Positions 18,054-25,453 of a stretch of DNA of 64,000 nucleotides are shown here, piece after piece; within the stretch, counting starts at the first letter, position 1, and every line of letters begins with the position of its first letter. The DNA comes from Burkholderia sp052045245. Its GTDB lineage: Bacteria; Pseudomonadota; Gammaproteobacteria; Burkholderiales; Burkholderiaceae. Location: NCBI RefSeq assembly GCF_052045245.1, contig NZ_JBQEON010000011.1, positions 1 to 64,000 on the forward strand. Reading direction: 5' to 3'. The notes below the pieces were generated by a model. It was given only the letters and a program-made list of their open reading frames with translations, was not told the DNA's origin and did not search any database. A program made the position numbers and the translations under genes.

Positions 18054-19648
18054 TCTCGTTCGCGTCGTTCCGCTTTCCGGGGCGCCGGGCCGGCGTCGTG
18101 CTCGCCGTGTGCGTCGCGCTCGGCGCGTGCGACATGCGGCAGGACGACCAGCCGACGTCCGACGGCGGCAGGGCCGAAGCCGCGTCGGCGGCGCGAGCGC
18201 CCGAGCCGGAGTCGGAGTCGGGCTGGCGTTTCGTGCGGATTCGCGCGTCGGCAGCCGATGCCGGGGCGTCGATGTCGGCGCGCGTGAACGACGATCCACG
18301 GCTGGGGCAGCGGCGTGGCGGGGCTCCGGCCCCGGCCCCGGCCCCGGCTCCGGCTCCGGCTTCGGCCACGCCGCCGGACGCTTCATCGGCTGCTTCGGCC
18401 GTTTCCCCGGCCCGCCGGCCGGTCATTGCCGCGGCCGCCGCGAGCGCCGACGCCGCGACCATCGCGCGCGGCCGCTACCTCGCGCTCGCCGGCGATTGCG
18501 CGGCCTGCCACGACGCGGCCGACCACACGCCGTACGCAGGCGGCCAGCCGGTGAATTCGCCGTTCGGGCCGATCTATGCGCCGAACATCACGCCGGACCC
18601 CGCGCACGGAATCGGCAGTTACACGCTGCGACAATTCGACGACGCATTGCGCCGCGGCGTGCGCGCGGACGGCAGCCGGCTGTATCCGGCGATGCCCTAC
18701 CCGTCGCTTGCGCATCTGACCGACGACGACGTGCGCGCACTGTATGCGTATTTCATGCGCGGCGTCGCGCCATCCGCGAACGCGGCGAAACTCACGCAAC
18801 TGCCGTTTCCGTTCAACCAGCGCTGGGCGCTCGGGCTGTGGAGCCTGGCGTTCGCGAATCGCGACCGCTTCGTGCCACAGCCGTCGCAATCGTCGGAATG
18901 GAATCGCGGCGCGTATCTCGTGCAAGGGCTCGGCCATTGTGGCGCATGCCATACGCCGCGCGGGCCGGCCTATAACGAGCGCGGCTATGACGAACGCAGC
19001 CCCGCGTTCCTGACCGGCGGCATCAACGATCACTGGTTCGCGCCGAACCTGACCGGTGCGGATGCGGACGGCCTCGGCCGCTGGTCGGCCGACGATATCG
19101 CCGCATTCCTGCGCAGCGGCCACGCGGTGCGCGGCGCGGTGTTCGGCGCGATGGCGCCGGTCGTCGGGGAAAGCACCGCGCTGCTGACGGATGCCGATCG
19201 TCGGGCGATCGCCGTGTACCTGAAGTCGTTGCCCGCGCAACCGACTGCCGCGACGAATCCGCTCGGTGTCGGCGTTCCGCGGCTGACGGCAGCCGGGCCG
19301 CGTCCGGAAGGCGGACAGCAGGCCCCGGGCGCCGGCGTGTATGCAGGTTTCTGCGCGCGCTGCCACGGCGCCGAAGGTGCGGGCGTGCCGGATCACGGGC
19401 CGCCGCTCGCGGGCAATTCGGCGGTGCTTGCGGCCGATCCGACGAGTGCGATCCGGATCGTCGTCGAAGGTGCGCGGCCGGCGCCCGGCACGCACGGCCC
19501 CGTGCGGCGGATGCCCGCGATGCGCGGCGCGCTCACGAGCAGCGAGATCGCGGCGGTCGTCAGCTACGTGCGCGGCGCATGGGGAAATCGTGCCGCACCG
19601 GTGTCGGAGCAGGACGTGAGAAGGTTGCGGGCGGCGATCCATCGATAG
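18044..19648 (+). CDS. Triheme membrane-anchored cytochrome c lipoprotein
   Basis: A 534-residue exported cytochrome with three CxxCH heme sites (CAACH, CGACH, CARCH), the arrangement of the cytochrome subunit of alcohol and gluconate dehydrogenases. The N-terminus has a lipobox-like VALGAC, so it is probably a lipoprotein. A low-complexity Pro-Ala segment (about residues 87-98) links it to the heme domains. It ends the oxidase operon and would pass electrons from periplasmic dehydrogenases or the quinol pool to the CuA/heme c of subunit II. The last codons and stop lie inside a 62-bp repeat that recurs at 20957. Confidence 0.85.
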   Translation: MALISFASFRFPGRRAGVVLAVCVALGACDMRQDDQPTSDGGRAEAASAARAPEPESESGWRFVRIRASAADAGASMSARVNDDPRLGQRRGGAPAPAPAPAPAPASATPPDASSAASAVSPARRPVIAAAAASADAATIARGRYLALAGDCAACHDAADHTPYAGGQPVNSPFGPIYAPNITPDPAHGIGSYTLRQFDDALRRGVRADGSRLYPAMPYPSLAHLTDDDVRALYAYFMRGVAPSANAAKLTQLPFPFNQRWALGLWSLAFANRDRFVPQPSQSSEWNRGAYLVQGLGHCGACHTPRGPAYNERGYDERSPAFLTGGINDHWFAPNLTGADADGLGRWSADDIAAFLRSGHAVRGAVFGAMAPVVGESTALLTDADRRAIAVYLKSLPAQPTAATNPLGVGVPRLTAAGPRPEGGQQAPGAGVYAGFCARCHGAEGAGVPDHGPPLAGNSAVLAADPTSAIRIVVEGARPAPGTHGPVRRMPAMRGALTSSEIAAVVSYVRGAWGNRAAPVSEQDVRRLRAAIHR

Positions 19649-19684
19649 CGGCGTGCTGCGCCAGGCTCACTGCGCGCTGCCGTC
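19623..19684 (+). repeat. 62-bp direct repeat, copy 1
   Basis: This sequence is about 90% identical (6 differences in 62) to 20957-21018, in the same orientation. It contains the final eight codons and stop of the cytochrome gene. The two copies bracket the toxin-antitoxin pair. Confidence 0.75.
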
Positions 19685-19871
19685 GCCAGCTGCCTGCCAC
19701 GTTCCGACGATGCGGCTACCAGCTCGCGATGGCCTCGGCTTCCGGTGCCTGTCATCAGCCGCCAAGGGTCTCGAACGCCGCGATCGCGATCCGCACACCA
19801 TTTTGCCGGCGACGCCGGCCGGATAAGCACATGCAGGCCGGCGCGATATTCGCGGCCGGCCTCTGACGACG

Positions 19872-20234
19872 TTATGCGTGTGCTGCCGCACGTGCGCGCG
19901 AGCGCGCGCGCGTTGGTGTCGGTGCAGGCGCCGCTTCGGCGGCCTGCACGGTCGGCGCAACGGTCAGGTGCAATCCCAAGGCGCCGACAACCTTCATGAT
20001 CGTTGCAAACTCCGCGTTCCCACCTTCCGACAGCGCACGGTAGAGCGCTTCGCGCTTCACGCCGGATTCGCGCGCCAGCGCGGTCATGCCGCGCGCTTTC
20101 GCGACGTTCCCGAGCGCGGCCTGGATCAGGCGTGGATCGCCATCTTCGAACGCTTGCGCCAGGTAGTGACGAATCGCTTCCTCGTCCTTCAGGTACTTCG
20201 AGCCGTCGAATTCGGCCAGTTCGCTGATTTTCAT
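19872..20234 (-). CDS. Antitoxin, HTH addiction-module (COG3636/HigA-like) family
   Basis: The 120-residue protein contains a Cro/C1-like helix-turn-helix: MTALARESGVKREALYRALS and NAEFATIMKVVGALGLHLTV. It begins with the family hallmark DGSKYLKDEEAIRHYLAQAFEDGD. It should neutralise the upstream toxin and repress the operon. The C-terminal tail is Ala/Pro/Arg-rich. Its ATG at 20234 is preceded by GGAGG and overlaps the region just after the toxin stop, so the two are coupled in toxin-first order, as in higBA loci. The TTG at 20240 is an alternative start. Confidence 0.85.
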   Translation of the reverse strand: MKISELAEFDGSKYLKDEEAIRHYLAQAFEDGDPRLIQAALGNVAKARGMTALARESGVKREALYRALSEGGNAEFATIMKVVGALGLHLTVAPTVQAAEAAPAPTPTRARSRARAAAHA

Positions 20235-20236
20235 AC

Positions 20237-20533
20237 TCAATCCTCCAGTTCACCGGCGATTTGCTTCGCCGTCTTGATGTCCTTCTTTTGCGTCGACTTG
20301 TCCCCGCCGCACAACACCACGACGATGATTTTTCCGCGCCTCACGAAGTAGGCCCGGTATCCCGGCCCTACGTCGATCTTCATTTCGTTGACGCCGTCAC
20401 CCACTGCTCGCCATTGGCCGAGGTTGCCGAGCTTCGCCCGCTCGATGCGCAGGCTGATTGCCGCGCTACCGACCGGATCGCGAAGCCCATCGAGCCATCG
20501 ATCAAATTGTGGGGTAGTCAGGACTTTGAACAT
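20237..20533 (-). CDS. RelE/HigB-type toxin (putative addiction module killer protein)
   Basis: This 98-residue protein fits the RelE/ParE superfamily, COG3657 type: TPQFDRWLDGLRD at the N-terminus, a central RIERAKLGNLGQWRAVGDGV, GPGYRAYFVRRG and a C-terminal LLCGGDKSTQKKDI-like block (VLCGGDKSTQKKDIKTAK). Family members are ribosome-dependent mRNA interferases or gyrase inhibitors; which applies here is not certain. The ATG at 20533 is chosen to match the family N-terminus; ATG 20551 is possible. The pair lies between two direct repeats, suggesting acquisition. Confidence 0.85.
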   Translation of the reverse strand: MFKVLTTPQFDRWLDGLRDPVGSAAISLRIERAKLGNLGQWRAVGDGVNEMKIDVGPGYRAYFVRRGKIIVVVLCGGDKSTQKKDIKTAKQIAGELED

Positions 20534-20789
20534 GAATCGATTGTAACTCATGGGGGACACCGTGACTACGGCTTTGTGCGGCTCGCCGGATCGGCGCGCG
20601 CGGAAGCCGGACGCGGTGCGTGACGCCGAACCCGCCACCGCGCGCGCATCATTTCCGCATGATTTTCCGCGTGATGCGCAGGGGCGCTCAGAAGGTCTAC
20701 ACACAGTTGACCCACGACTGGCCCGCAAAGTCGGACGCTTTCTGCGACGCCGCTATAGGGCCTGACAGCGTGCCGATCAGGCATTCCAG

Positions 20790-20846
20790 GGGAAGGCGGG
20801 GGGATATCGGCACACCGGCGCTGCGCAGTCCCCTCCCCGCCTGCCC
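20790..20846. repeat. Long hairpin-forming inverted repeat
   Basis: GGGAAGGCGGGG (20790-20801) pairs with CCCCGCCTGCCC (20835-20846) with one mismatch, around a 33-nt loop. It lies downstream of no obvious gene end; a small RNA or an insertion remnant is possible. Confidence 0.4.
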
Positions 20847-20956
20847 GCTTCATTTATCAGGGCACGGCCCCCTCGGACCGCGTGGCGCGGGCCTGCCGCC
20901 ATTTCACGCTGCGGTATTTCCGCGCGCTTCTCCGCACACTTTTTTTGCGCTGTGAT

Positions 20957-21018
20957 GGTTGCGGGCAGCGATCCATCGATAGCGGCGTGCCACGCCCCGC
21001 TCCCTGCGCGCTGCCGTC
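20957..21018 (+). repeat. 62-bp direct repeat, copy 2
   Basis: Second copy of the 19623-19684 sequence, with 56 of 62 bases the same. Here it is not in a gene. The spacing between copies is 1334 bp. Confidence 0.75.
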
Positions 21019-21178
21019 ACACCGCTGCAGGTAAGGCGGCCGCGGCGAGTCATCCGTATGAACGTACTTTCATGACGGTGCTCCCATTCCGCGACCGGCG
21101 CCGCCGTGCCTACCCGTGTCCGCATGGCAAGAGGCAGGGACCCGTACCGGCCGCACGACTGCGCGCCGGACCGGTCGA

Positions 21179-21562
21179 TCATTGGATCGGCGGTGTCGTG
21201 CCCAGCTTCTCCGACAGCATCCGCTCGTACACGCCAAAATGCAGATCGACCTCCTTTTGCGTGACAGCGGTGACCGTGATGTTGATCTGGTCAGGCAACA
21301 GGCCCAGCACAACCGCCACCGCGGATTCAAGTTGCAGTGCACAAACCTTGTCCTCCGCCATCGTCGTGCCGACCAGCACGTCATAGGTCTTTTCCTGCCG
21401 GCACACGATTTCGACGAGTCGGGCGCGTGCGCTCATGTTGTTGTCGATCGCAAGCCGGACAACCTCCGCGACGGTGCGCATCGTCTCGGTCGGAAAACCC
21501 CTCGTCGAGCGCAGCCGGATCCGATGCCTGCCAAGGGTGAGCCAGTCCGTGTCGAATTCCAT
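21179..21562 (-). CDS. Hypothetical protein, probably heat-shock controlled
   Basis: The 127-residue protein (MEFDTDWLTLGRHRIRLRST...) has no domain I recognise. It looks soluble, mixed alpha/beta, with a basic N-terminal strand region and an acidic middle. The ATG at 21562 has GGAGG eight bases upstream; ATG 21574 is less likely. Its promoter region has CTTGAA-N15-CCTATTATC on the minus strand, matching sigma-32, and mirrors the promoter of the divergent hsp20 genes. A heat-stress role alongside small chaperones is therefore inferred. Confidence 0.65.
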   Translation of the reverse strand: MEFDTDWLTLGRHRIRLRSTRGFPTETMRTVAEVVRLAIDNNMSARARLVEIVCRQEKTYDVLVGTTMAEDKVCALQLESAVAVVLGLLPDQINITVTAVTQKEVDLHFGVYERMLSEKLGTTPPIQ

Positions 21563-21595
21563 GGCGTCCTCCATAACGCAGTCGTGATTCGCCGC

Positions 21596-21625
21596 GATAA
21601 TAGGTGCCGGCGCAAAAATTTCAAG
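21596..21625 (-). promoter_or_regulatory. Sigma-32-like promoter for the divergent hypothetical gene
   Basis: On the minus strand, CTTGAA (21625-21620) and CCTATTATC (21604-21596) are separated by 15 bp, close to the heat-shock consensus CTTGAA-N13..15-CCCCATNT. The start would be about 30 bp before ATG 21562. Confidence 0.6.
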
Positions 21626-21647
21626 TGCAAAAAAGCGGCCGCCGGCC

Positions 21648-21677
21648 CTTGAAATTTTCCGCAGAATTCCTATCTTA
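21648..21677 (+). promoter_or_regulatory. Sigma-32-like promoter for the hsp20 operon
   Basis: CTTGAA (21648-21653), 15 bp, then CCTATCTTA (21669-21677) resembles the heat-shock consensus. It is the mirror image of the minus promoter at 21596-21625; the two -35 elements form an inverted CTTGAAATTTT repeat. Confidence 0.65.
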
Positions 21678-21813
21678 AGTTTCGCTCAGGCAGACGCGCG
21701 GGTCGCTTCATTCCGCGCGCTGCGTGTTTCGATTTGTTTGCCAACAGTCTGGCGGGCGAACTGGAGCGCGTAGGCCCGTTCGCCTCCATGCTGCAATCGA
21801 GGAGGATGTAATC

Positions 21814-22254
21814 ATGAGCGATCTCTACTTCGGAACCGACCTCTTCAGCGAGTTCGACCGTCTGCAGCAGCAGATGGCGCAACTCTTCGGTGGTTTCCCG
21901 TCCAGCATCCGCGCGAGCCGGTTCGGCGCCTTTCCTCAGATCAACATCGGTGCGACCAACGAGTCGATCGAGATCATCGCATTCGCCCCGGGCATCAACG
22001 CCACCGAACTCGACGTATCGATCGACAAGGGCCTGCTGACCATCAGCGGCGAACGCAAATCGACACAACCCGAGGCTGGCGGCGAGACGCGCACCTATGC
22101 GCAGGAGCGCTTTGCCGGCGCCTTTCGGCGCGTCATCGAACTGCCCGACACCGCTGATCCCGACAAGGTCCAGGCGCGCTACGAAAATGGCTGCCTGTCG
22201 ATCAGCGTCGGCAAACGCGAATCGTCCAAGCCGCGCGCCATCACCGTCCAGTAA
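21814..22254 (+). CDS. Small heat shock protein, Hsp20/IbpA type (first of three)
   Basis: The 146-residue holdase chaperone has an alpha-crystallin domain from about residue 40 (FPQINIGATNESIEIIAFAPG) to 140, including ELDVSIDKGLLTISGER and the closing YENGCLSISVGKRE. The N-terminus, MSDLYFGTDLFSEFDRLQQQ, is the oligomerisation arm. The C-terminal I-x-V-like tail is ITVQ. The ATG follows GAGGAGG. It is the first gene after the sigma-32-like promoter and is separated from the second Hsp20 gene by 15 bp. Confidence 0.9.
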   Translation: MSDLYFGTDLFSEFDRLQQQMAQLFGGFPSSIRASRFGAFPQINIGATNESIEIIAFAPGINATELDVSIDKGLLTISGERKSTQPEAGGETRTYAQERFAGAFRRVIELPDTADPDKVQARYENGCLSISVGKRESSKPRAITVQ

Positions 22255-22269
22255 CCTGAGGAGCCGATC

Positions 22270-22677
22270 ATGACTGACACGACCCAACTGGCCGAGCGCG
22301 ACCCATCCGCCGTCGCGCGTCGCGACACGGAACAGGCCACGCGCCGGATCACGCTCACCCCGGCCGTCGACATATACGAGGACACCCAGGGCGTCACGCT
22401 GTGGGCCGATTTGCCCGGCGTGACGAAGGACAAGCTGGACGTCAAGGTTCACGACAGCAGCCTCTCGATCGAGGCCGAGGCGGTGGTGCCAACGCCGGCA
22501 AATCTGCGGCTGCAGCATGCCGAGGTCCGCCAACCGCACTTCGCCCGAACGTTCACGCTGTCACCGGACTTCGATACGTCAAGGATCGAGGCGAACCTCC
22601 AGGACGGGGTGCTGAAGCTGACCATCCCACGCCGCGACGAGGCGCGCCCACGGCGCATCGAAATCAAGACCGGCTGA
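22270..22677 (+). CDS. Small heat shock protein, Hsp20 (second of three)
   Basis: The 135-residue Hsp20 has its alpha-crystallin domain in LTPAVDIYEDTQGVTLWADL, KDKLDVKVHDSSLSIEAEA and LQDGVLKLTIPRRDEA. The N-terminal arm is hydrophilic and shorter in hydrophobic residues than in the first copy; the tail is IEIKTG. It follows the first gene in an operon with a GAGGAG site. Paired class A/B small Hsps of this kind co-assemble in other proteobacteria. A perfect hairpin at 22721-22739 closes the operon. Confidence 0.88.
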   Translation: MTDTTQLAERDPSAVARRDTEQATRRITLTPAVDIYEDTQGVTLWADLPGVTKDKLDVKVHDSSLSIEAEAVVPTPANLRLQHAEVRQPHFARTFTLSPDFDTSRIEANLQDGVLKLTIPRRDEARPRRIEIKTG

Positions 22678-22720
22678 CGCGTCAGCACCGGCCGGTCGGC
22701 AGCGCGAGCGCCCCAGTTGC

Positions 22721-22739
22721 CCCGTTGCCGCGCAACGGG
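22721..22739 (+). terminator. Perfect hairpin after the hsp20 pair
   Basis: CCCGTTGC-CGC-GCAACGGG forms an 8-bp stem with a 3-nt loop, 43 bp after the second hsp20 stop. There is no following T run, so it may act as a processing or attenuating hairpin rather than a classical terminator. Confidence 0.5.
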
Positions 22740-22930
22740 AGCAGGGAGCCCGATGCCTGATATGACGCTGCAGCGCTGGAAGGGCACGAAGCGCGGCGCG
22801 ACGCGATCGAGTACGCGGTGCAACTGCTCGATTGCGGCGGGCCTGGCTCAGCCGAAGCTCGGGGCGCGCGCGCGACCTGATGCCCTGGCCGCCAGGCTCA
22901 CGACAGATTGAAGCTGAATCGGAGGATGCC

Positions 22931-23494
22931 ATGAGTACCGATCAGAAAAAGTGGAACCCCTTCAAGTTCCTTCGCGGAGCTGCCCGCAAGCCTGATGCGG
23001 AAGGCCCGGAAAGCCCGCCGACAAGCGAACCGTGGCGGGCCTCGTGGCCTGACATCCCGCGACTGTTCTCACGCGAACCGTGGCGTGCCATGGAGGAATT
23101 CTTTCACGACCCGTTTGCCGGCCGTGGCGCGCTCGAACGGTGGTTTGGCGACTTCAGTTCAGCGCGTTTCCAGCCGCGCATTGACGTCGTTGATGAAGGG
23201 CCCGTGCTGCGCGTGACCGCCGAACTGCCCGGAATGGCGCGCGAAGATCTGAAGGTGAGCGTCGAGGATGGGGCAATCGTGCTGCGCGGCGAGAAAAAGC
23301 AGGACGTGCGCAGTGAGGAAGACGGTTGCTACCGCCTGGAGCGCGCCCATGGAAGCTTCATGCGCACGATCCCGATGCCGGGGAACGCCGACCCCGACCA
23401 CACCTTGGCAAAGTTTGACAACGGGGTCCTCACGTTGACCGTGCCGAAATCGGAACCGGCCAAGTCCACGAGTCGCACGATCGATATCGGCTGA
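22931..23494 (+). CDS. Small heat shock protein, Hsp20 (third of three, long N-terminal arm)
   Basis: The 187-residue protein carries a roughly 80-residue N-terminal arm rich in Trp, Pro and Arg (FSREPWRAMEEFFHDPF), then a full alpha-crystallin domain: FQPRIDVVDEGPVLRVTAEL, EDLKVSVEDGAIVLRGEKK and FDNGVLTLTVPK. The tail is RTIDIG. The ATG at 22931 has GGAGG at 22921. It is 253 bp from the second copy and behind a hairpin, so it may be separately or more weakly expressed; no clear sigma-32 site of its own was found. Confidence 0.9.
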   Translation: MSTDQKKWNPFKFLRGAARKPDAEGPESPPTSEPWRASWPDIPRLFSREPWRAMEEFFHDPFAGRGALERWFGDFSSARFQPRIDVVDEGPVLRVTAELPGMAREDLKVSVEDGAIVLRGEKKQDVRSEEDGCYRLERAHGSFMRTIPMPGNADPDHTLAKFDNGVLTLTVPKSEPAKSTSRTIDIG

Positions 23495-23643
23495 CAGGAT
23501 TCCCCGCGCCAATCAGTCTCGGGTTTCGGGTTTCGGATGCATGTCGTCTGAAATTCGTGAGGATGACGTAGCGGCAAATCACAACGGTGGACCACGCTGC
23601 GCCATCGGACGGGCCGCGTCATGCGCGACCCGCCACCGCCTGC

Positions 23644-24780
23644 TCAGAACATGTGCCGGATCCCGGCCATCACGCCGACCTGGTTCTGCCCCGGCGCCGG
23701 CGTCGTGCCGCCCCCGCCGGCGCTGATCGTGAATGCCGCATGCGCGCTGTTCGCGAGATACGCGCTCTGCACATACACGGCCGTCTGCTTCGACAGCAGG
23801 TACGTACCGCGCAGCACGCCCAGCGTCGCGCGCGCATCCTGGCCGGACACGTTCACGTGATAGACGCCGCCATCGACGATGAAGGCCGGGCTCACGTAGT
23901 AGTTCGCGGTGAGGTAGTAGATGTTCGAGTGCAGGTTCGGGCCGCCCGATGCGCCCGTGTCGACCCAGCGGCCGATCCAGCCGCCGCCGAACCTCATCCC
24001 GAACGCGTTGACGTAGCCGTTGACCTGCGCGCGGTCGTCCCGGTCGCCGTTCGATGCGAGCGGCACCGGTTTCACGCCGTCGAAGAAATTCCCGGCCGCG
24101 GTCGCGCTGCCGCCGCGTTGTTCCTCGTACGAGGCGGCCACCCCGAACGCCGTCGCGTCGTACTTGAGCATCGCCGACCACAGGCGGCAGGCGGTCATGT
24201 CGCCGGGCGTCTGCCCCGCACAGGTGCCTTGCCCCGGTGAATTGCCGGTGCCGGCCGAATCGCGGCCGAACGAATACAACGCGCCGGCCGTCAGGCCGCC
24301 GAACTTGCCGCGCCACGCGACGGCGTTGTCCGCACGGCCGTTCGGGATGTACGCGTCGAGCGACGGCAGCCCGTAGATGTTCGGCCCGAGCAGGTCCGAG
24401 TCGAGCACCGCGTAGTACGTCATCGTGTACTGGCGGCCGAACGACAGCGTGCCGTACGGGCTTTCGATCCCCACCCAGCTTTGCCGGCCGAACAGGCGGC
24501 CGCCCTGCCCCATCGTGCCGTTGCCGGCGTTGAAGCCGCTCTCGAGCGCGAACACCGCCTTGTAGCCGCCGCCGAGATCCTCCGCGCCGCGCAGCCCCCA
24601 GCGCGACGGCAGCTCGCCGGTAATCGACGGCATCCGGACGATGCCCTTGCCCTGGGCGTTCGCGTGCGACACGTATTCGACGCCCGTATCGATCACGCCG
24701 TACAACGTCACGCTGCTTTGTGCAAAACCGGCCGTCGCGAATCCGAGCAACGCTCCGCCGACGAGAGGCTGAAATCTCAT
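23644..24780 (-). CDS. Outer-membrane porin, Gram-negative OmpC/Burkholderia type
   Basis: The 378-residue protein has a signal peptide ending in GFA/QSSVTLYG, the standard mature start for beta-proteobacterial trimeric porins (SSVTLYGVIDTGVEY). Further landmarks are SRWGLRGAEDLGGGYKAVF, LFGRQSWVGI, the GTLSFGRQY loop and the terminal Phe in GIRHMF needed for BAM-dependent assembly. It should form a 16-stranded beta-barrel that lets small solutes through. It is monocistronic, downstream of the ridA-like gene on the same strand, and may serve aromatic acid uptake for the ben/cat cluster; that is inference. Confidence 0.9.
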   Translation of the reverse strand: MRFQPLVGGALLGFATAGFAQSSVTLYGVIDTGVEYVSHANAQGKGIVRMPSITGELPSRWGLRGAEDLGGGYKAVFALESGFNAGNGTMGQGGRLFGRQSWVGIESPYGTLSFGRQYTMTYYAVLDSDLLGPNIYGLPSLDAYIPNGRADNAVAWRGKFGGLTAGALYSFGRDSAGTGNSPGQGTCAGQTPGDMTACRLWSAMLKYDATAFGVAASYEEQRGGSATAAGNFFDGVKPVPLASNGDRDDRAQVNGYVNAFGMRFGGGWIGRWVDTGASGGPNLHSNIYYLTANYYVSPAFIVDGGVYHVNVSGQDARATLGVLRGTYLLSKQTAVYVQSAYLANSAHAAFTISAGGGGTTPAPGQNQVGVMAGIRHMF

Positions 24781-24932
24781 GCTGTCTCCAAACCTGTTGA
24801 GGGATGATTCTGTTTATATGTATAACTGATTAACTACATCGCACCCGTCTCGATGTTGCACGACGATGGCCTGCGACGCGCCCCGCGGAACCGCCCGACC
24901 TGCCAACCGGACGGGGCCGCGCGCCGCCGCGA

Positions 24933-25331
24933 CTACGCCTGCAACACCGCCACGGCCTTGATTTCGACGATATAGCCGGGCGAGCCGCCCAGCATGTGCG
25001 CACCGACCGCGGTCCAAGCGGGCCGCGGATGCGCATGGAAATAGCGGTCGCGCACCTGCATGAACAGCGGCAGATCGCGCATGTCGGTATGGAAGGTCGT
25101 CAGGTCGACCACGTCGTCGAGCGACGCGCCGCCGGCCGCCAGCACGCATTTCAGGTTCTCGAACGCCTGCACGATCTGCGCTTCGCGGCCCTCGACCAGC
25201 CGCATGTCAGCGTCGCGGCCGATCTGCCCGGACACGTAGACGGTATCGCCGACCTTGATCGCCGGCGCATAGCCGATTTTTTCGTACACGGCTTCCATGC
25301 CGGCCGGGATGATCGCTTCGCGTTTGTGCAT
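24933..25331 (-). CDS. RidA/YjgF family enamine/imine deaminase
   Basis: The 132-residue protein is a RidA-like trimeric hydrolase. Family landmarks are VGDTVYVSGQIGRDADM, QIVQAFENLKCVLAAGGASLDDVVDLTTF and the Arg in HPRPAWTAVGAHMLGGSPGYIVEIKAVAV. The best-known role is hydrolysis of 2-aminoacrylate-type imines; related proteins are encoded in many aromatic degradation clusters with unproven substrates. It lies 122 bp after benD on the same strand, behind a hairpin, so it may be part of or adjacent to the ben operon. Confidence 0.85.
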   Translation of the reverse strand: MHKREAIIPAGMEAVYEKIGYAPAIKVGDTVYVSGQIGRDADMRLVEGREAQIVQAFENLKCVLAAGGASLDDVVDLTTFHTDMRDLPLFMQVRDRYFHAHPRPAWTAVGAHMLGGSPGYIVEIKAVAVLQA

Positions 25332-25393
25332 GAGTGTCTCCGTGGCCGCGCTTGCCGCGCCGGCCTGTTATGTCAATGTCGTGATCGTCGTCG

Positions 25394-25422
25394 CGTGCAC
25401 GCGCGGCTGCGGCGCGTGCACG
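25394..25422 (-). terminator. Perfect 11-bp hairpin after benD
   Basis: CGTGCACGCGC and GCGCGTGCACG form an uninterrupted 11-bp stem with a 7-nt loop between benD and the RidA gene. No T run follows on either strand, so it might attenuate or stabilise the ben transcript rather than fully terminate it. Confidence 0.5.
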
Positions 25423-25453
25423 GGTGAGGCAAGCAAGTCGGCAGGCGCGCCGC

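Larger units (their letters stand above)
20534..21178. other. Gene-poor 645-bp stretch with hairpin and repeat
   Basis: It holds the toxin-antitoxin promoter region, a GC-rich inverted repeat (20790-20846), a run of seven T at about 20940 and the second copy of the 62-bp repeat. The short open frames inside have no recognisable domains. Confidence 0.5.

Noticed and set aside
18300..18375. CCGGCC-type tandem repeat as a possible regulatory repeat
   Set aside because: It encodes the Pro-Ala linker of the triheme cytochrome, so coding explains it.
22743..22930. Short coding-like remnant before the third hsp20
   Set aside because: An alternative frame shows a possible helical stretch (AIEYAVQLLDCGG) but is closed by stops and has no start; too little to call.
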